From NCBI GenBank assembly GCA_034430275.1, contig DAOUEW010000377.1:1-22677 (forward strand): DNA of 22,677 nt, read 5' to 3'. This DNA is from JAUVXJ01 sp034430275 (GTDB lineage: Bacteria; Chloroflexota; Anaerolineae; UBA7937; B3-Chlor). Under the pieces are notes generated by a model, which was not told where the DNA came from, did not search any database, and saw nothing but the letters and a program-made list of their open reading frames with translations. Positions 21,970 through 22,677 of this stretch are shown here, piece by piece; the stretch's first letter is position 1, and each line of letters opens with the position of its first letter. The position numbers and the translations under genes were made by a program.

Positions 21970-22010
21970 AAAACACAATCGCAGAGATCCTGAGTCAAGA
22001 CCTCTGCGAT
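21970..22010 (-). terminator. Probable intrinsic terminator after the right-edge gene
   Basis: ATCGCAGAG (21978-21986) pairs perfectly with CTCTGCGAT (22002-22010); two further pairs can form after a mismatch, leaving a 9-nt loop. Minus-strand transcription then reads TGTGTTTT (21970-21977), a modest T-tract. It separates the right-edge gene from the TolB-like gene. Confidence 0.65.
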
Positions 22011-22050
22011 CGTGACTTCTCCGTGTCTTGAGGATTGAGTTGCCAGCTCG

Positions 22051-22677
22051 CTAGCCCTCGAAAGTGATAGCGTCAATGTTGAGCAAGGCCTCACGGCCCG
22101 CCGTAGGCCACTTCTTCCACAACCTGATGAAGAGGGTCAAGCTATCAGATTCTGCCTTGACATTCATACAATAGGAGTCCATCTCCTCGCCAGGCTCGGT
22201 ACGTGGATATACTGTGTCCCACGGCAAGTCCGTCCAATCCTCCGCCGCCAGTGCAGACCAGTCGGTGCCGCCGTCCTGGTCAATCCCCACCTGAGCCGTG
22301 TAGCCCCAGCTCATCGGATCCGGGTCCCCCGCCAGCGAGCGAATCATGCCGTGCAAGCACAGCTCATAGGTGATGCCAGCCTCGACCGACAGCTCCTGGT
22401 AGATGCCAGCGTAGCGGTCCGGGTCCGAGGCCCCCCGACATATGGTGTTGATCTCGATCAACTGGGAATGGGCGCCATCATACACCACGGGAAGCCAGGT
22501 ATCGTCATGCCAGCTTGCGGTCATCTCACCGTCGTTGTCGAAGTCGTCCCAACCGTAGGCGACACCATCGAGGCCGAAACCGCCCTCGAAATCGCCATTG
22601 GCCACGAGGTTGTCTGCGGGTCCAGCGACCGAAGGCACGACGACGATGACCACGAGCAAAGCCAACAACGCCAGAAT
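22051..22677 (-). CDS. Secreted protein of unknown function, 5' end at or beyond window edge
   Basis: The minus-strand frame ends at TAG (22051-22053) and stays open to the right edge (208 residues in window). It begins with a hydrophobic signal-peptide-like run (ILALLALLVVIVVVPSVAG, counting edge codons). A TTG at 22668 could be a start, but the lack of N-terminal positive charge suggests that the true start lies outside. The mature part opens with NLVANGDFEGGF, the usual first strand of carbohydrate-binding-like beta-sandwich domains, and ends with LNIDAITFEG, also typical of such domains. No catalytic motif was seen. A terminator hairpin follows. Function not assigned. Confidence 0.7.
   Translation of the reverse strand: MLALLALLVVIVVVPSVAGPADNLVANGDFEGGFGLDGVAYGWDDFDNDGEMTASWHDDTWLPVVYDGAHSQLIEINTICRGASDPDRYAGIYQELSVEAGITYELCLHGMIRSLAGDPDPMSWGYTAQVGIDQDGGTDWSALAAEDWTDLPWDTVYPRTEPGEEMDSYCMNVKAESDSLTLFIRLWKKWPTAGREALLNIDAITFEG

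Overview
The window (22,677 bp, GC-rich, dense coding) reads as a chromosomal stretch of a Chloroflexota bacterium, most likely near Anaerolineae. This is an inference from several signs: Thr/Pro-rich extracellular linkers (TPTNTPSPTSTATQ-type) after single membrane segments, many GTG and TTG starts, a recR-rodZ-like-rimO order, an InhA-like secreted metalloprotease beside a membrane-anchored Ig-like protein, and a QueH-type queuosine enzyme. No tRNA, rRNA, CRISPR array, insertion sequence or phage gene was found.

Layout. (1) 1-2408, plus strand: end of recR, a RodZ-like HTH/membrane protein and rimO, closely spaced. (2) 2433-5963, minus strand: a zinc-uptake unit zur-znuA-znuC-znuB behind a sigma70-type promoter. 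A perfect 7-3-7 palindrome lies just downstream of its -10 box and is probably the Zur operator. A short remnant of the 3' end of cysK lies beyond znuB. (3) 5974-8795, minus: promoter, a membrane-anchored Ig-like protein, a secreted HEXXH metalloprotease, terminator. (4) 8794-11443, minus: promoter, xerD, a PH/SHOCT membrane protein, purine nucleoside phosphorylase, terminator. (5) 11563-16250, minus: ruvB, queH, a GT-C membrane glycosyltransferase, a DUF2905 membrane protein and queA, mostly overlapping at start/stop codons. The two queuosine genes (queH, queA) catalyse consecutive late steps of tRNA queuosine synthesis. (6) 16360-16860, plus: a strong promoter and a small DksA/TraR-type zinc-finger protein, converging on (7) 16849-21919, minus: a tightly coupled five-gene unit of TolB-like propeller, MazG-like pyrophosphohydrolase, sugar-isomerase-like TIM barrel, amidohydrolase and a divergent adenine deaminase. 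(8) 21970-22677, minus: terminator and the 3' part of a secreted protein that runs off the window.

Most of the window is recognisable housekeeping. The points most worth checking are the small PLMP/RRXRR-like module at the N-terminus of QueH, the coupled five-gene amidohydrolase/adenine-deaminase unit, the zinc-binding protein lacking two canonical ligands, the zur promoter/operator architecture, and the cysK remnant. I did not see an unambiguous new defence or mobile system.
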